DNA from: Polaromonas sp. OV174
GTDB lineage: Bacteria > Pseudomonadota > Gammaproteobacteria > Burkholderiales > Burkholderiaceae_C
Length of the DNA: 64,000 bases
Direction: 5' to 3'
Assembly (NCBI RefSeq): GCF_900112285.1
Contig: NZ_FOKZ01000020.1
Span: 1 to 64,000, forward strand
The translations under genes were made by a program, and so were the position numbers. This document shows, in pieces, positions 63,457 to 64,000 of this stretch. Each line of letters starts with the position of its first letter. The stretch's first letter is position 1. Below the pieces are notes generated by a model, which saw only the letters and a list, made by a program, of their open reading frames with translations, had not been told where the DNA came from and searched no databases.

Positions 63457-64000
63457 ATACCGCTATGGCCTACTCTGGCCAAATGAACACTATTCCAGTG
63501 GGCACTCAAGAAACATCCGTGCCAGGGGCTGGCACGCACCGCCAGGGCTTGGCACCTCTGCTTCAGGTCAACAACCTGGGCAAATCTTTCGGCGGCGTGA
63601 AAGCCGTGGACGGTATCAGCTTCGATCTCGCAGCCGGCGAACTGCTGGCGCTGATAGGGCCGAACGGAGCCGGCAAGTCCACTACCTTCAACATGGTCAA
63701 TGGCCAGTTGACGGCCGACCAGGGCTCTATCCTGCTCGATGGGCAAGAACTGGTGGGGCGCAAACCGCGCGCCATCTGGCGCTTGGGCGTGGGCCGTACT
63801 TTTCAGATTGCCGAGACCTTTGCTTCGCTGACCGTGATTGAAAACGTGCAGATGGCCCTGCTCTCGCATGACGGCAAGCTGTTTGCTATGTGGCGCCGCG
63901 CCGCCGATTACAAGCGCGAGGAAGCGCTGGCGCTGTTGGAGCAGGTCGGTATGAAATCCCAGGCCGAGCGGCCCTGCAGCGAACTCGCGTATGGCGACGT
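63453..64000 (+). CDS. LivG-type ABC ATPase, cut by the window end
   Basis: The gene starts with ATG at 63453, overlapping the permease stop, and is open to the end of the window. It has the Walker A GPNGAGKSTTFNMVNGQL and the Q-loop region GVGRTFQIAETFASLTVIEN, and it stops at ELAYGD just where the signature motif begins. The first 36 residues are an unusual extension before the normal family start LLQVNNLGKSFGG. A LivF-type gene and further catabolic genes are expected beyond the window. Confidence 0.9.
   Translation, partial: MNTAMAYSGQMNTIPVGTQETSVPGAGTHRQGLAPLLQVNNLGKSFGGVKAVDGISFDLAAGELLALIGPNGAGKSTTFNMVNGQLTADQGSILLDGQELVGRKPRAIWRLGVGRTFQIAETFASLTVIENVQMALLSHDGKLFAMWRRAADYKREEALALLEQVGMKSQAERPCSELAYGD

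Overview
The window is a dense, GC-rich chromosomal segment of a betaproteobacterium. Gene content and order (lolB-ispE-tRNA-Gln-prs-rplY-pth, the ctaC-ctaD-ctaG-ctaE-SURF1-ctaA-ctaB-SCO block, DUF2970 and DUF2909 proteins, TACAAT-type -10 boxes) point to the Comamonadaceae, probably a relative of Polaromonas or Rhodoferax. This is judged from the sequence only; no search was run.

Layout. 1-480: remnant of an IS transposase and a dispersed repeat. 480-6700: TauE/SafE exporter, CPA2/KefC-type antiporter, MaoC-like protein, trmL, comF-like and BioC-like genes, and an unknown membrane protein. 6756-11970: a first, alternative CuA cytochrome oxidase operon resembling coxMNOP. 12454-21857: the main aa3 cytochrome c oxidase with its assembly genes (small assembly protein, Cox11/CtaG, SURF1, heme A and heme O synthases, SCO proteins). 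21928-30030: rpoH (with a CIRCE-like operator), small membrane proteins, ftsY, two M16 peptidases, rsmD, coaD and a ferredoxin. 30100-36140 (minus): pth, rplY, prs, tRNA-Gln, ispE, lolB and a TPR protein. 36237-44776: mutM, a dynamin-like GTPase, mutY, rapZ, recN, nadK and hrcA. 44800-52685: tRNAs, an Smr protein, radC, a serine hydrolase, fkpB, ispH, a threonine dehydratase-like gene, serS and tRNA-Ser. 52890-64000: an accessory catabolic island.

The island reads as a ferredoxin-dependent reductive pathway for an N-heterocycle, most likely 6-hydroxynicotinate. It has an enamidase-like amidohydrolase, a TetR regulator, a ferredoxin-NADP reductase, a 7Fe ferredoxin and a 6-hydroxynicotinate reductase-like Fe-S protein. 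It also has a UPF0280 protein, two different DUF1185 proteins and a Liv-type ABC importer that runs off the window. The 260-bp divergent promoter region carries three inverted-repeat operator candidates.

The least expected structure is two families of short interspersed repeats. Family 1 is about 57 bp and contains two hairpins; there are roughly 11 clear copies and two doubtful ones. Family 2 is about 65 bp with a CCCCC/GGGGG hairpin; there are three copies. Several copies lie in frame inside conserved genes and supply protein sequence: the signal peptide of an M16-type protein, the lipobox of LolB, and linkers in SURF1, an antiporter and a BioC-like protein. One M16-type gene contains a copy of each family.
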